From Capillidium heterosporum (lineage: Eukaryota > Entomophthoromycota > Entomophthoromycetes > Entomophthorales > Capillidiaceae), in the NCBI GenBank assembly GCA_016630905.1, contig WBMQ01000011.1, positions 1,302,001 through 1,366,000 on the forward strand: 64,000 bases of DNA. Reading direction: 5' to 3'. The notes under the pieces are model-generated. The model ran no database searches. It saw only the letters and a program-made list of their open reading frames with translations, and had not been told where the DNA came from. Both the position numbers and the translations under genes were made by a program. How positions within the stretch are numbered: the stretch's first letter is position 1; each line of letters opens with the position of its first letter. Shown one piece after another: positions 33,885 through 46,174 of the stretch.

Positions 33885-35383
33885 TTGAGGAGAATTAACA
33901 AACGGCGCCATGTTGAAATAGATTGTCTAGGTACTAGGTGTGATACTAGTAAATGGTGAGGATATTGTGCGAGAGGATATCTGCACATATTGAAAGTTTC
34001 GCACACTGTTGCTAAGATTATCCATAGCCATTCCAATCCGAATGCTACTCATAAAGCAGTAACTAAGCTTGTTGGTTCCAAACAACACACCCATTACTTA
34101 ATGTGTCCTTTAGATCAGTGATAGGCCACTTGATGGACAGTACAGCTTTCTAACACATCAAATAGCTCCAATGCATAGCTTCATCTACAGGATGTGCCAA
34201 TTTCGAAATGTATACACTTTAGAAATGCTAATCGCAATATCTGCTTCTATAAACATCCATTACAGCCACCCCATATATATGAGAACACATGCTAACAACC
34301 TTAGCTTCGTATATTGCAGTATTGGAGTTATGGCGTAATTAACTGCGTTAAGAATCGAATATAAATGTCCAAGCACACCAGCACTCTAATGTCTGTACGG
34401 TAACCATGAGAAAAGCTAGCCTATTTAAAAGGGTGTTTCAGTCATCAGTATCAACGACTGCTCTCAGATCCAAACCGACAAGAAGCTGGTCTACGATGAT
34501 GTGATCCTACCTGAGGTAAAAGTGATGCCACCTAAAGTCCAAGTTGAAAGGAAGCACAATACAGCCACCTAAACCTGTCCAAAAAGCGAAGCAGGACATC
34601 TTCTTAGATGGGTGTACCGTCTTTCAAATAGATGGCAAGGAAGTACAACTCATCAACTTCTTCAAAGGTAAGAAAGTCGTTCTCAGACTACTGTCCCGTC
34701 TAGGCTGTTGCTACTACAAGTACAACGCTTATCTATTGTCCAAAGTCAAGCTATATTTCTCCTCCAACAAAGTCGAGTTTATTGTAATTGCATTCGACAG
34801 CCCTGATCTCGTCATTTTCCTAAAATCAGGATACTGGACCTGAGATTTACTGGTTGATCCTACTAAACAGGTGTATCAAAAGGCCAAGTGTTTTCACCTC
34901 AACAAGTTGCAGTTTATCAAAGATATCTTGGAGTACCGGTTCTGGAAGATCACCAAACTGCTATGTCAAACCACTAAATTCACCAATACGAGCTATGGGG
35001 ATCGGCACCAGCTGGGTGGGACTTTTATAATTGATGAAGGCGGCAGCTTGATCTACAGCTTTTTGCCTAGCAAGCTGGCCATGTGCCCCTGCGTTGAAGA
35101 GCTGCTAGAAAAGCTAGGCGATGATCCCAATAACGCCCAATCCGCTTTGAATGACATACCCATGAACTTTAAGTTTACTGAGAAGCAAGCTCAGAAGTTG
35201 TATAGGAGACGAAACAAGTCAAATGCAATTGAGAAGCCGGTAGCTGAGGTATTGGCGAAAGTTCGACTCAGTAAGAAATGTAAAGTAGGTGTCCCTGCTT
35301 GATGCTACTGAGATAGGCTATCAGTTAGAATTTATCATTTAAAGTATTGTAAATCAATAAAATTGTGTTATTTAGGATTTATT
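33885..35383. repeat. Near-identical 1.5-kb arm of IR2, left
   Basis: 1,499 bp matching 44677-46174 (1,498 bp) in inverted orientation at about 99%. It contains the PRXL2-like pseudogene and about 520 bp upstream of it. At 35383 homology ends abruptly. At 33885 it passes into diverged but still homologous sequence. Confidence 0.88.
34406..35302 (+). pseudogene. PRXL2-type thioredoxin-fold protein, copy 1, interrupted
   Basis: The core matches the PRXL2 (FAM213/selenoprotein-U) branch of the AhpC/TSA-like fold: DGCTVFQIDGKEVQLINFF, KKVVLRLLSRLGCC, VEFIVIAFDSPDL, then LLVDPTKQVYQKA and the GDRHQLGGTFIIDEGGSLIY segment. The frame 34544-35302 is broken by a single TGA at 34841-34843, between GYWT and DLLVDPTK, in the middle of conserved sequence. 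The usual redox CxxC is reduced to one position, reading G-C-C-Y-Y-K, so the second Cys is Tyr. Upstream, an ATG at 34406 opens a 32-codon basic, presequence-like stretch (MRKASLFKRVFQSS...), but it ends in another TGA and the phase then changes, with no good intron to explain it. The identical TGA occurs in the inverted copy. A gene already inactive before duplication is most likely; recoding is considered in the findings. Confidence 0.75.
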
Positions 35384-38300
35384 CAATGCTTTATTCTGTA
35401 ACTACTGTATATAATTTCTTCTCCTTTACCTACTAATAGTATAGATGTCTTAGACTTACATCCATAGTCAATCCATTAAAAAGCTGCTTTTGGAGGCCAG
35501 TCCTTGTTAGAAGTATTTTCCTGAAGCTATTACCCCAGTACTCTATTCCCACATTTCCGTCTATTAGTGCCGCGAAAAACATGAATAACAAAAGCCAATC
35601 AAGGCAACCAAAGGCTACTAATCAAAAGCCAATTTGCTTGTTAATTGGATTTGTTCTGCTAAAAATGTCCTTTAATAATAAGTATAAGCATAATACTATA
35701 TTTATATTTGAACACTGAAATTCATACAAATTTGCTCACATTTTGAACTAAAAACTTATGTAAATATATTCGAAAATTCATCGATAAAAAAGGATATTGG
35801 CTCAAACTTAGGCTATACATTAATATTTAAATGTACTAGTAAAATTAAACAGCTATTGAAAATCCTTGAAATATTGTTTTACACAACCACACTCCAAACA
35901 TTTCCTACTGCTCTATTCATTCTAGAAACCATCACTTTCATCAATATAAACCAAATGATACTCTATAAATACCCAATCTAAGATTGCCGCTAGTTACTTT
36001 ATGGAGCAATTTTGGTATCAGTTTTATTAGTTGTGATGGGAAATTTTTATTAATCAAAGACATATCGAACAGGTATACTGTAAGTTGCGGAATAGGAGCT
36101 ATTGACCAAATAGATCAGCTTATAGGATTGAATTTCATTAGTCATCGATGCCATCAACATCTTTATATGTTGGATTGTGATTAATAATAGAAAGGCATGT
36201 AATTTCTTTGCAGTACTATTTGTAATTGCTTTTGAAAAGAACCTTATTCAGAATCTAGATATTGGCGGCAGTTCCTTGTCAAAGTTTACCAACCTCCATC
36301 ACGACACCAAATTTGCTACCAGCTCCTTAGGTAAGCGGACGGACCAGAGCGAAGGCACATTATCATTTCTAGTACAAACTAATGGATATACCTTATAATG
36401 GATCGGAAATACTTTTGCAAAAGGATAATAAAATGAACTCAAGAATTGAAGCAGCTTTTACCCAACCATTCATTTACAAATACTGACTACACGCGATGAC
36501 TCAACGTTTTGATGTCAAATTGTAAATAACTGCTCCTTTAGGTAAACTCCATAATGCACTATACTAATCGCAAGAATGGTCTGATGGATTTGTAATAGGT
36601 TTAGGCTTACACATCACAACACATAGTTGTCGTATAATAGATACTAATCGATACTAGCGTTAGTCATCCAATACATAGATTAGTAACCTTTACCTTCAAT
36701 TTAAGCTCAGCTGCTCGTCTTCGTGATAAGTTTTAGAGCTTATATAGAAGTAAGATCAAAGCTTCGATTATTCTATATATTTAGGCGGATTCAACTGGGG
36801 TAGCATTTCGGTGCTTTCAAATATGTGGCTATATTATGTAATTTGTATGACTTTTATGAATTTTGAATTAGCCTGAATACCGTAGTTCTAAACTGCATTC
36901 TTTTGCCTAATACGATAAGCAAGTCAATTACTATAATCAAATTGTCTCAATTCAAAGCTACTTTCCTGCGAACTATAGTGGCCTTCAAGATAAAAGAGTA
37001 GCTGGTAGAGTGCTTGGATAATTCAAGACGAGCTTAGCTTGAACTTAAAACTGCCGAAGCTAAAAGCTTGGTATGTAGAAAGCACAGCATTCAACGTTGA
37101 TAAGAATTTGAACAAAACTACAATTCAATCGCGTTAACCATAAACTTTAGATATGCCTGACTTTGTCCGTCTTAAATGAAATACTTAATTTGGAAATGAT
37201 GGTGGCCTCTATCCAAATTAGGCAGTCGGGTAAATTTAGGTAGTTGCGAGGTTCTTATAGCGCATCAAAACAACTTTTTGAGCATAAACATGTATTAATA
37301 TGGACGAAATGTAATAAACTTAGGATGCTCGGGCTTAATGTATTTGGCCACCAATTCCTATAATAGAAGTTTGGGAGATCGAAAATTCGGCTAAAATTTC
37401 AATTGGTAATGATAAGATTGTTGTTATGTCTAGGTGCTTATAATGCGTCTTCATTTTGTCTTATAGGAGGATGGAAGTAGATACGTTAGGCGATAAAAGC
37501 AGCTATTCCCCTCTGAATAACGGCAGAATAGGGGTACCAGCTATATCAGTAGGCATTTAGTTTCCGCGAACTTTTATATTTAAGGTAATATAGGCTTCAA
37601 ACTCCAATAGTTCTAAAACAGGTATATATCTCAGCAAAAATCCGTCTAGAGGAAAATAGCCTTACAGTAGATGTAAAATTTCTGCTACTCTTTAACAATA
37701 ATTTCAACAAATATATATGCTACCGCGACCTTATGTATGGAGTAGACTTTTAGAGATAGGATGCAGGGATGGCTAAAGTGCATCTCCACTACAATGAATG
37801 AGTACTCGTATTAGTGTAGGGCCATAGGGAGAATATGTGTAAGCTCTATCATCTCAATGGAGGCTGACAACATACGGGTAATCCTCAGCTAACACCGGCT
37901 TAACTACTAAGGTAAGTACATCAGAACGTTTGCTTTTATTGTATGATTTATATGCCATTTTAGACATCTATGTTAAAATAATCTATATTTAAATGTTTAA
38001 CTTTGTAATCAGCTCAAGGGTTAGTAATCTCTACTCCCTGTAGGTGGTATATAGAAATAAATCAATATTATAGTTTATAAAAGAGGACAGGTTCCTAGCT
38101 AACTATGCAATACTATGAGACTAATAAGTACATAATACCCTTAAAATTGCTAGATTAGGGTAGATATAGGATAATTGAATAGATATTGGGTTCTTGTAGA
38201 GGCAACTTTGGACATGCGTCGCGCTCAATCCCGTGATATTGTAACAGTACGTATTTGAATTTTTTATTGATATGGATCTTACACTTTACTACATATATTA

Positions 38301-40361
38301 GAACCCAATATATTGTTGCTATTTATTTTAGAAATGTTTTTCCGATATAGTTTAAACTTGATCGTAGTATTGGAGTCGGAACCTACCATCATCTCCATAC
38401 ATACTTTTGGTGTCTGTGGAAAGTTTAGTATGAATGGCACTTGTATGGATTCTTGATATATTTAGTAGATACATCACTTTTTAGGATTTCAATTAGGTGA
38501 GGATGAATAGCTGTGTACGGCCTTTTGAGCCTTATCTATATTTTCGAAATAAACATTGACTTATACTATATACTCTACGATTATTAATGTATAAGCTGTT
38601 GACAAATCTAAATGTTAGTAACACCATCGGTAGGGTAAACTTACTACGTTACCCGGGTAAAAGGGATCAGTTTGATTACTTTTCTCATACTAGTAGTTTT
38701 AAAATCCCATATATTTACGCTCCTACCTTATTATTTAGGTATTGAGATTAAGAGAAATATTTTCCACAAGTCTAAAGATGTTCTATCTTACCGATAGATA
38801 CATTTCTATATTAGAAGTATGCATGTCAATATAGTATCCTGGTATATCATTAGGTAACATATACCGACAAATCCTGTTGCGTCAGCTTCCTTAGCTCCTT
38901 GTAGAATGATATTTGTCAATAATCGGTGGTTTGTTATTAGTAAACGATTTGACTTTATTAGTTAGGAAATTCGCGTTAAAATTTATTAGACTGAGTGCTT
39001 AGCTGGGTAACATTGTGCAACAATATTAAAGCTGTACCAGTATCCACATGAATTTGCACAATAGCTGTAGTAATTGTGTCCAAATATACTTGAAAGTATA
39101 CTTCACAGTATCTGCAAGAAACCCTTTGAGAACTTTCTAAGTTTCTCAACATCCAGAAATTCTATTTACAAAGATATCTATATTTAGATTATTTCACTAT
39201 GAAAGAGATATATCAATTGTAGTATTTTGTTAACTAGGCCAAAGCTATGGCACTTGAAGTCTACTTGACTTTCCTATTTCAATACAATTGCCAAAGTTTC
39301 CAGAGAAGTTGCTATAATTGCTCAATTTTCATGAGAGCTACAATAAACCAAAATGTGAAAACGCAAGAGAAATATAGCACAACAATTTGTCATGCCCTTT
39401 TTTAAATTTGTTGCGAGTGTCTTTTAAGACTACACTATTTTGATAATAATTACAAACGGCGAGGTTTTGGTAAGTGACATCAACGGTTAATAGGTAGAAC
39501 TCTTACATCGACAAGTTCGATGGTCTAGGTTCGGCTCAAGCTTAGAATAATATACTGCTTTTTATAGTAGTTTTAATAAAGCATTGCGAACGGAAGAAGC
39601 GTTGTTTCGTCTATGATTCATCGATATACCGAAATATAAGGGCGACATGTGGAGGGATTAGTAACCAAAGTTGCGTTCCTTTTACGGATGAAATCAAAAT
39701 TAGATAAACAGGTAGTCTATGGTAGCTTACATGTGCTTCTAGAGCTTTTGTATTGCTTCAGACTTTCATAGTCCGAATATTTAATTTTACATTGGATTCC
39801 AGATAGCCTTGAACAAGATTTGTGAATTGGCAGCATTTATACCGAATATTCAGGGAGATAAGCCAATAGTTGTGCTTGCTCTGAGGTAATCTAGTTTGTA
39901 GCAGTATTTCCATTGCGGTGTCCTTTGATGCGCGCACCTTCTGTACTCCTGAAAGCTTAATCGAATAGGCTTTATTGAGTTTCAATTTGGGTGACTTCAC
40001 AACTTGTTCCTGAATTAATGAATTCTTATTTTGGGTTATATCGCTTTAATTAAGTTCCTTCCCTGCCATCCGAACCTACTAAAAATAACTTATGTTTGGC
40101 TACTATCTGCGAGCCAAGGTTGCTATTAACTCCAATCAGTCATCTACGCACACTGTGGGCTAGGTAGCTGTGCTGCTACTTTGGTAAAACGATATCTAAT
40201 TCGAGATAAAATATAATTAGTTTGTTTGGAAATTTGGGCACAACATGTGAGCTCAAATATAAAGAGTATTATTAATTTTTAGTAATATAGAGATCCCGTA
40301 CGCACTATAGACCTTGCACTGAGGCCCAGTTTGGTAATTGAACGCGACCACTTCAGAACTG
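35384..40361. other. 5-kb gene desert inside the IR2 spacer
   Basis: Left part of the spacer. No supported gene in almost 5 kb. Overlapping short plus-strand frames at 35984-36184 and 36177-36398, and a minus-strand frame at 39758-40000 (80 codons, basic), lack recognisable features. No transposon proteins, tRNA or repeat unit was recognised. The AT content is high and even. Confidence 0.45.
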
Positions 40362-40369
40362 TATAAAAG
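40362..40369 (+). promoter_or_regulatory. TATA box of the Zn2Cys6 gene
   Basis: TATAAAAG lies 78 bases upstream of the ATG at 40447, the same octamer as in front of the ML-domain gene. The leader is A/T-rich. Confidence 0.5.
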
Positions 40370-40446
40370 GGCAAGTTTAGGCTAAGAGCTGAATTTTATT
40401 AAATTTCTTCTAAATTAAAATTTCATCAGTACAAGCTTTAACTAGA

Positions 40447-41340
40447 ATGCAGATGGAAGCAGCAAACTACGGTATGTACGAACTCACCAGCCAGATCTTC
40501 AACTCCGAGCTGCAAGACCTCTCCACCCAAACCGAGACCAAAGCCACCCTCAAGCAAAGACGTATATCTAGGGCCTGCGATGAATGCCGTAAGCGCAAGA
40601 CCAAATGCATCGGTGGTACTACACCCTGCCAGACCTGCGTTACAAGAGGCTTGCAGTGCACCTTTGCCCTGCCCAGCTACAAGCGGGGTCCCAAACCCAA
40701 ACACCCTATCATCAGTGACGAACCTCTCGTCCCCAACACTATGAAGGTGGACGAGTTCGACAGACTTATGCCCTCGTTGACCTTCACCCCCGACTCCAGC
40801 ATCTCCCCTTACCGCTCCTTCGACACCGACATGTTTCCGTTTGGCAACACTGATGGAAAAGCCGAAGCAATCTCCAACCAAGTCGGTGCCTCCAAGGAGT
40901 TGAACGTAACTGCCCTCCTCCCCAAGCTGTACAAGCAAGGTGCCATAAGCGAGGTCTCTGAGATCCAGCTGCATATAATAATCAGCTACTTCCAGTATCT
41001 TCACAACCAGATCGGTGTCATAAACCCTAGTCACTTTGTTATCAGCTTAGCTAGTCCTAAGCTTACCCCCTCCTTCCGATTCCTGTTGGGCTGCCTGTAT
41101 ATCTCCACCACCAAGTCGTTACCCCATCTCAACTACCTCTATATCCAAACTTACTCAACCCCTCAATATCAAAGTGATATCAATAACCTAGCCAACCAAC
41201 TTTCGAACACGGTTCAGAGCATACTGTTCGATTTAGGTGAGGATATCAACGAGCTCATAATGCATCGTGAGATTGGTTTGAATATTCTCAGGTTCAAGTT
41301 CCAGACCCCACCCGCCCTCACATCCCTCTACAGCCCCTAA
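40447..41340 (+). CDS. Short Zn2Cys6 binuclear-cluster regulator
   Basis: Intronless, 297 aa. A perfect fungal Zn2Cys6 cluster occupies residues 44-71: Cys44-x2-Cys47-x6-Cys54-x6-Cys61-x2-Cys64-x6-Cys71, within RACDECRKRKTKC, followed by the basic YKRGPKPKHP linker. This domain binds DNA, often CGG-containing sites. Residues about 155-215 (LHIIISYFQYLHNQIGVINP then an SFRFLLGCLYIS stretch) resemble the first helices of the fungal regulator middle homology region. The protein then ends at about a third of the usual 600-1,000 aa. No later exon could be found before the IR2 arm. It is the only convincing gene in the 9.3-kb spacer between duplicated MHR-like genes that lack a zinc cluster. A GTGAGG donor-like site at 41236 could end an exon, but no partner exon was found. 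Codons are C-rich, unlike the flanks. Confidence 0.88.
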   Translation: MQMEAANYGMYELTSQIFNSELQDLSTQTETKATLKQRRISRACDECRKRKTKCIGGTTPCQTCVTRGLQCTFALPSYKRGPKPKHPIISDEPLVPNTMKVDEFDRLMPSLTFTPDSSISPYRSFDTDMFPFGNTDGKAEAISNQVGASKELNVTALLPKLYKQGAISEVSEIQLHIIISYFQYLHNQIGVINPSHFVISLASPKLTPSFRFLLGCLYISTTKSLPHLNYLYIQTYSTPQYQSDINNLANQLSNTVQSILFDLGEDINELIMHREIGLNILRFKFQTPPALTSLYSP

Positions 41341-44300
41341 ACTTAAATTTATCACCAACTCCATCCTTAGAAAGGATCTCTAGCCATAGGTCTACTAGTC
41401 AACTCTTCTGTGCATTACGTTTTAGCTGTTTTGAATAAACAAATCTTAATCTTTTACTCAACTCAATTTGGCACCCATGCCACCTTATCTAGCTTATAAA
41501 TTTGTGTTCACATTACAGCTTTTGTCAAAAAAAAGTTAATGCCTTCCCATTTCGAGAGCCGTACTCTATTCTTGTAAACTGCAACCAATAGTCAATGAAC
41601 ATAAGGTAGGCTCCTACTTCCAATTGGAAACGGAACTGTAACTAGAGCATTTAATAGAATGTGTAGGTACTCGATATACTATACCTCGCCACTTTACATT
41701 AATTTGGCAAGTCAAATTGGCTCGGGCTTAACCTGATAGCTTTGCAAGGTCATGTTCAGCTCCATCTTACAAGCCCGACCTTCCTAAATGGAATCTATAT
41801 CGCTTTTTTAATGACAAAATTTAGGCTTACTTTATCTCTCTACTTTGAAGTAACATCCTTCCTATATTGTTCTTTAGTACTTTTTATATCCAGCTTGACC
41901 TCGGGAAGGGATAGTGTTAATTTAGTCTTATTGCATGGTAGTTGAAATCAAAAGTTTCTGTAGTATGCAAAACAAAGTTATATGAAAATACAGACCCTTT
42001 GCAAAGCATGTTGCTATACTGTAGCGACACACATATGGTAGTTCCATTTTCAAAGGAAGCTTAAAATGTATAAAAGCTAATACCTAATTGACTTTGGCTT
42101 AGGAAAAGCGTCGTTTTATTAGATAAAACGAGTAAAACAATATATTGCAAATAAGGTTGGAAGTTTCGATCGCTTTTATTGAGCTTGTAAGTGAAGTTAC
42201 TTCATCCACATGAACGCTATACACCTATATACTGGTTGTAAGGTTAATGCCAAATATATGAAGAGTCGACCATAATTCCAAACTACTTAAATGAAATGTA
42301 TTTTATAGGGATGATAAAGCGGGCTAGCTTGTCGATCAGCGACAACATTCTATATAAATGAAGGTGTAAACCGCATCGCTTGGCTTCGCATCAAATATGG
42401 CACCGAACTTTCATCGAACAAATAGGTTGCAGAGCAATATATTTTTATTAAGTATTACAAATAGTTTATAAATATCTGTTTTGAAAGCTAAAAATATAGT
42501 GGAGTGGTTAGTCCGCATGTAGAGAGCAGATGGTTGCGAAGTAATACTTTTATTGTGCATTGTCAGAAGTTCATTACGTGGCATTATGCAAATATATGAA
42601 TTAGAGCGACGAAAGTTTTTCAACATCGAAATTGGCGGTAGGTAGTTTCAGCGATTGTACGGACATTAGAGTTGAACTTTCGAAACAGCATAGTTGTAAT
42701 TTCGGTATAAAAGGTTACTTTCCAAACCCAGCTTGTATACGTATCTTTATAGAGGGTAGGCTATTAACAGAACTATCGAGTGGAGTATACCTCCATTTGA
42801 TAGGCTCATGCTACCTAAAGGAACTTGCCAAATAAATTGCAAGGACGGATTCATTTCTATAAATCTCCGCTCCCAGCTCTTCAGAGCTGTATACGATTCT
42901 GCTCAAGCAAAAAGTGCGCGCTACATGGAAAAGAAAATTAAATATCAAAGCTATTCCCAACTTGAATAAACTAGGAAATATAAGTTACGCCATATAGTCA
43001 GATATAGTCTACCACTTCAAACCTGTATTAAATCTAGACCTACTAAATGCTTTTTAAAGTAAAGCACTATGACTTTTCCAACAAGTTACTTTACTACTTA
43101 CTCTACGAATGCAATATTAAACCGACCATTTGGCAAAAGATTTCTAATCGGCAGCTTTTCTTTGTTACATCGAACATCACATTGTTATCTCTGATTAGTA
43201 GAGTCAAGATAAAAGGTAGGGTTTGTCCATGGAAAAAGACAAATCTTCAAGTGGTTAGTTTAGCTCTGCGGCTATACCTCTACCTATTAGTCATCCATCC
43301 AATTAAGGTAAGTGAAAGTACTGGTTTAGGAGTATAAGGTTATGGATAAAGTAGGTATAATATGGCGCAAATTAAGGGATATAAATTTTAAATCTTGAGG
43401 TAACGTGACAGCGCATCCAAAATTCCGCAATATTTTGTACAAGAAAATGACCACCATCAATCCACTTTGTTAAATGCTTGAGCAAGGATGTTAAATCCAA
43501 CGTCCTAGAACTAGTTTCCAAGTCACAACTAACGTAGACTTAAGTCAAATTCCAAGTTGTAGCCTAAGGATGATGTAAATTCAAGGGAGCATAAAAATGT
43601 ATATGGAGTTATACTAATAACGAAAGTGTTGACCCGAAAAATATGTTAGGGAACGGTGGATTGCGTTGCCAAATCTATAGATTTGCGTATCATTTCAAAG
43701 TACAGCTGCATGCTTTATAAAAAGATATATTCAAAATAGTCAACTTAGTGAAAGACATCAGATAAATTGTATCCCTAGGAATATCGTATATCTAGCTTAA
43801 ATATGTTATCAACTTTTCATCTGATATGAAAATGTGGACTAGACTTATAAATGCGAATCTAACTTAAAGGAGCGCTACTGCATGATCAACTTTTTGAATA
43901 CCACAAACAAGTTGGACAGGCATTGAGTTGATAAATCAGACCTGTCCATCTATTTAATTTATAGAGTATTGTTGGATATAAAAACAATAGCATTTGTTTC
44001 AAAAATGGAGTGATCGTCAAAGGGTTAAGGTAGTACGATCATATAGATGGTATTGTAAGTGAAATATATAGCGTGCAAATGGCTAGTTTCTCTTCAATAT
44101 TTTGCGATATTTAAGTAAAAACTACTTCATTGAACTCTTTTCTATAGCATACAGCCCTAAAATCCCTTCATTTTCTTTGTTCTGGGATTTAAAATCTAGA
44201 ACCTATATACAAAGTTTTCTAATCCAATGTTACGACAAAGTATAAACAGATATAATTATCCAAATAAAGTTATATGCATGGCACATTATATTTATTTATC

Positions 44301-44676
44301 TGTTAGAAAAGCACCTTTAAATCCCCCGGAATAAGCTTATATCTGTTATAGGAAGTACATTTTCACTGGAGTAAGTTCAAATCAGTAGATGAATGCAATT
44401 TTAGGGTTGTGAGCTTTAAACACATCGATTAGTTCGTTCAAGATGCTTTTTGCTATCTAAGAAAATTTAGAGAGTTTGAATATATTTAGCAGAGCTGCCA
44501 AGTGAAAGTATGAGAATATAGGAATAAGATAGCTATATTAGGAAATTATTTTCAACTTTAATTTGCCTCCAAAAGTAGCTTTTAGTAGAGAAATTATGAT
44601 GTTGGAGCTTACAATGATTGAACACTAATAGATAGAGAAAGATAAATGTATATTGTAACTACATATCAAAACATCA
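41341..44676. other. 3.3-kb gene-poor right part of the IR2 spacer
   Basis: No supported gene. Short open frames (41742-41945, 42632-42835, 43047-43337 plus; 42411-42626 minus) have AT-driven composition and no domain-like features. No element ends or RNA genes recognised. Confidence 0.45.
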
Positions 44677-46174
44677 AATAAATCCTAAATAACACAATTT
44701 TATTGATTTACAATACTTTAAATGATAAATTCTAACTGATAGCCTATCTCAGTAGCATCAAGCAGGGACACCTACTTTACATTTCTTACTGAGTCGAACT
44801 TTCGCCAATACCTCAGCTACCGGCTTCTCAATTGCATTTGACTTGTTTCGTCTCCTATACAACTTCTGAGCTTGCTTCTCAGTAAACTTAAAATTCATGG
44901 GTATGTCATTCAAAGTGGATTGGGCGTTATTGGGATCATCGCCTAGCTTTTCTAGCAGCTCTTCAACGCAGGGGCACATGGCCAGCTTGCTAGGCAAAAA
45001 GCTGTAGATCAAGCTGCCGCCTTCATCAATTATAAAAGTCCCACCCAGCTGGTGCCGATCCCCATAGCTCGTATTGGTGAATTTAGTGGTTTGACATAGC
45101 AGTTTGGTGATCTTCCAGAACCGGTACTCCAAGATATCTTTGATAAACTGCAACTTGTTGAGGTGAAAACACTTGGCCTTTTGATACACCTGTTTAGTAG
45201 GATCAACCAGTAAATCTCAGGTCCAGTATCCTGATTTTAGGAAAGTGACGAGATCAGGGCTGTCGAATGCAATTACAATAAACTCGACTTTGTTGGAGGA
45301 GAAATATAGCTTGACTTTGGACAATAGATAAGCGTTGTACTTGTAGTAGCAACAGCCTAGACGGGACAGTAGTCTGAGAACGACTTTCTTACCTTTGAAG
45401 AAGTTGATGAGTTGTACTTCCTTGCCATCTATTTGAAAGACGGTACACCCATCTAAGAAGATGTCCTGCTTCGCTTTTTGGACAGGTTTAGGTGGCTGTA
45501 TTGTGCTTCCTTTCAACTTGGACTTTGGGTGGCATCACTTTTACCTCAGGTAGGATCACATCATCGTAGACCAGCTTCTTGTCGGTTTGGATCTGAGAGC
45601 AGTCGTTGATACTGATGACTGAAACACCCTTTTAAATAGGCTAGCTTTTCTCATGGTTACCGTACAGACATTAGAGTGCTGGTGTGCTTGGACATTTATA
45701 TTCGATTCTTAACGCAGTTAATTACGCCATAACTCCAATACTGCAATATACGAAGCTAAGGTTGTTAGCATGTGTTCTCATATATATGGGGTGGCTGTAA
45801 TGGATGTTTATAGAAGCAGATATTGCGATTAGCATTTCTAAAGTGTATACATTTCGAAATTGGCACATCCTGTAGATGAAGCTATGCATTGGAGCTATTT
45901 GATGTGTTAGAAAGCTGTACTGTCCATCAAGTGGCCTATCACTGATCTAAAGGACACATTAAGTAATGGGTGTGTGTTTGGAACCAACAAGCTTAGTTAC
46001 TGCTTTATGAGTAGCATTCGGATTGGAATGGCTATGGATAATCTTAGCAACAGTGTGCGAAACTTTCAATATGTGCAGATATCCTCTCGCACAATATCCT
46101 CACCATTTACTAGTATCACACCTAGTACCTAGACAATCTATTTCAACATGGCGCCGTTTGTTAATTCTCCTCAA
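44677..46174. repeat. Near-identical 1.5-kb arm of IR2, right
   Basis: Partner of 33885-35383 in inverted orientation, with sparse substitutions (two amino-acid differences across the pseudogene frame: Thr for Ile, Thr for Ala). Identity fades into diverged homology at 46175 and stops outright below 44677. Confidence 0.88.
44758..45654 (-). pseudogene. PRXL2-type thioredoxin-fold protein, copy 2, interrupted
   Basis: Mirror copy of 34406-35302, of the same length. It carries the same in-frame TGA (45217-45219), the same altered redox site (G-C-C-Y-Y-K) and the same interrupted presequence-like upstream frame. Since both copies share every lesion, the lesions precede the duplication or have been copied between them. 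Function as an antioxidant protein is unlikely as the sequence stands. Confidence 0.75.

Larger units (their letters stand above)
30840..35383. repeat. Left half of the large inverted duplication IR2
   Basis: Inverted homologue of 44677-49462. In order it holds an MHR-like pseudogene (minus strand), a diverged flank (32761-33884) and a PRXL2-like pseudogene (plus strand). Similarity to the other half is uneven. Two blocks are nearly identical (31947-32696 and 33885-35383), while the rest is alignable but clearly diverged: for example, GAAGTTTCAAACTATGGCGC near 33445-33475 matches a 75-80% similar stretch near 46565-46600. The two halves are separated by 9.3 kb. Confidence 0.8.

Noticed and set aside
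33839-34036. Short open frame shared by both halves of IR2 (also 46023-46217)
   Set aside because: Shared only because the DNA is duplicated; its end crosses the border of the near-identical block and diverges without coding constraint.
34790-34870. A 60-nt intron removing the TGA of the PRXL2-like gene
   Set aside because: A GTCA...CAG intron can be drawn, but it would delete the LLVDPTK segment that matches the family, so the sequence around the TGA is ancestral coding sequence.
39495-39545. tRNA-like stretch with GGTTCGGCTC resembling a B box
   Set aside because: No matching A box or foldable acceptor and anticodon stems could be drawn at the right spacing.
40438-41034. Minus-strand open frame of 198 codons opposite the Zn2Cys6 gene
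   Set aside because: Antisense shadow; the plus strand carries a perfect zinc cluster.
43047-43337. 96-codon plus-strand open frame in the IR2 spacer
   Set aside because: Composition follows the AT-rich background; no motif, no promoter or splice context, no counterpart elsewhere in the window.
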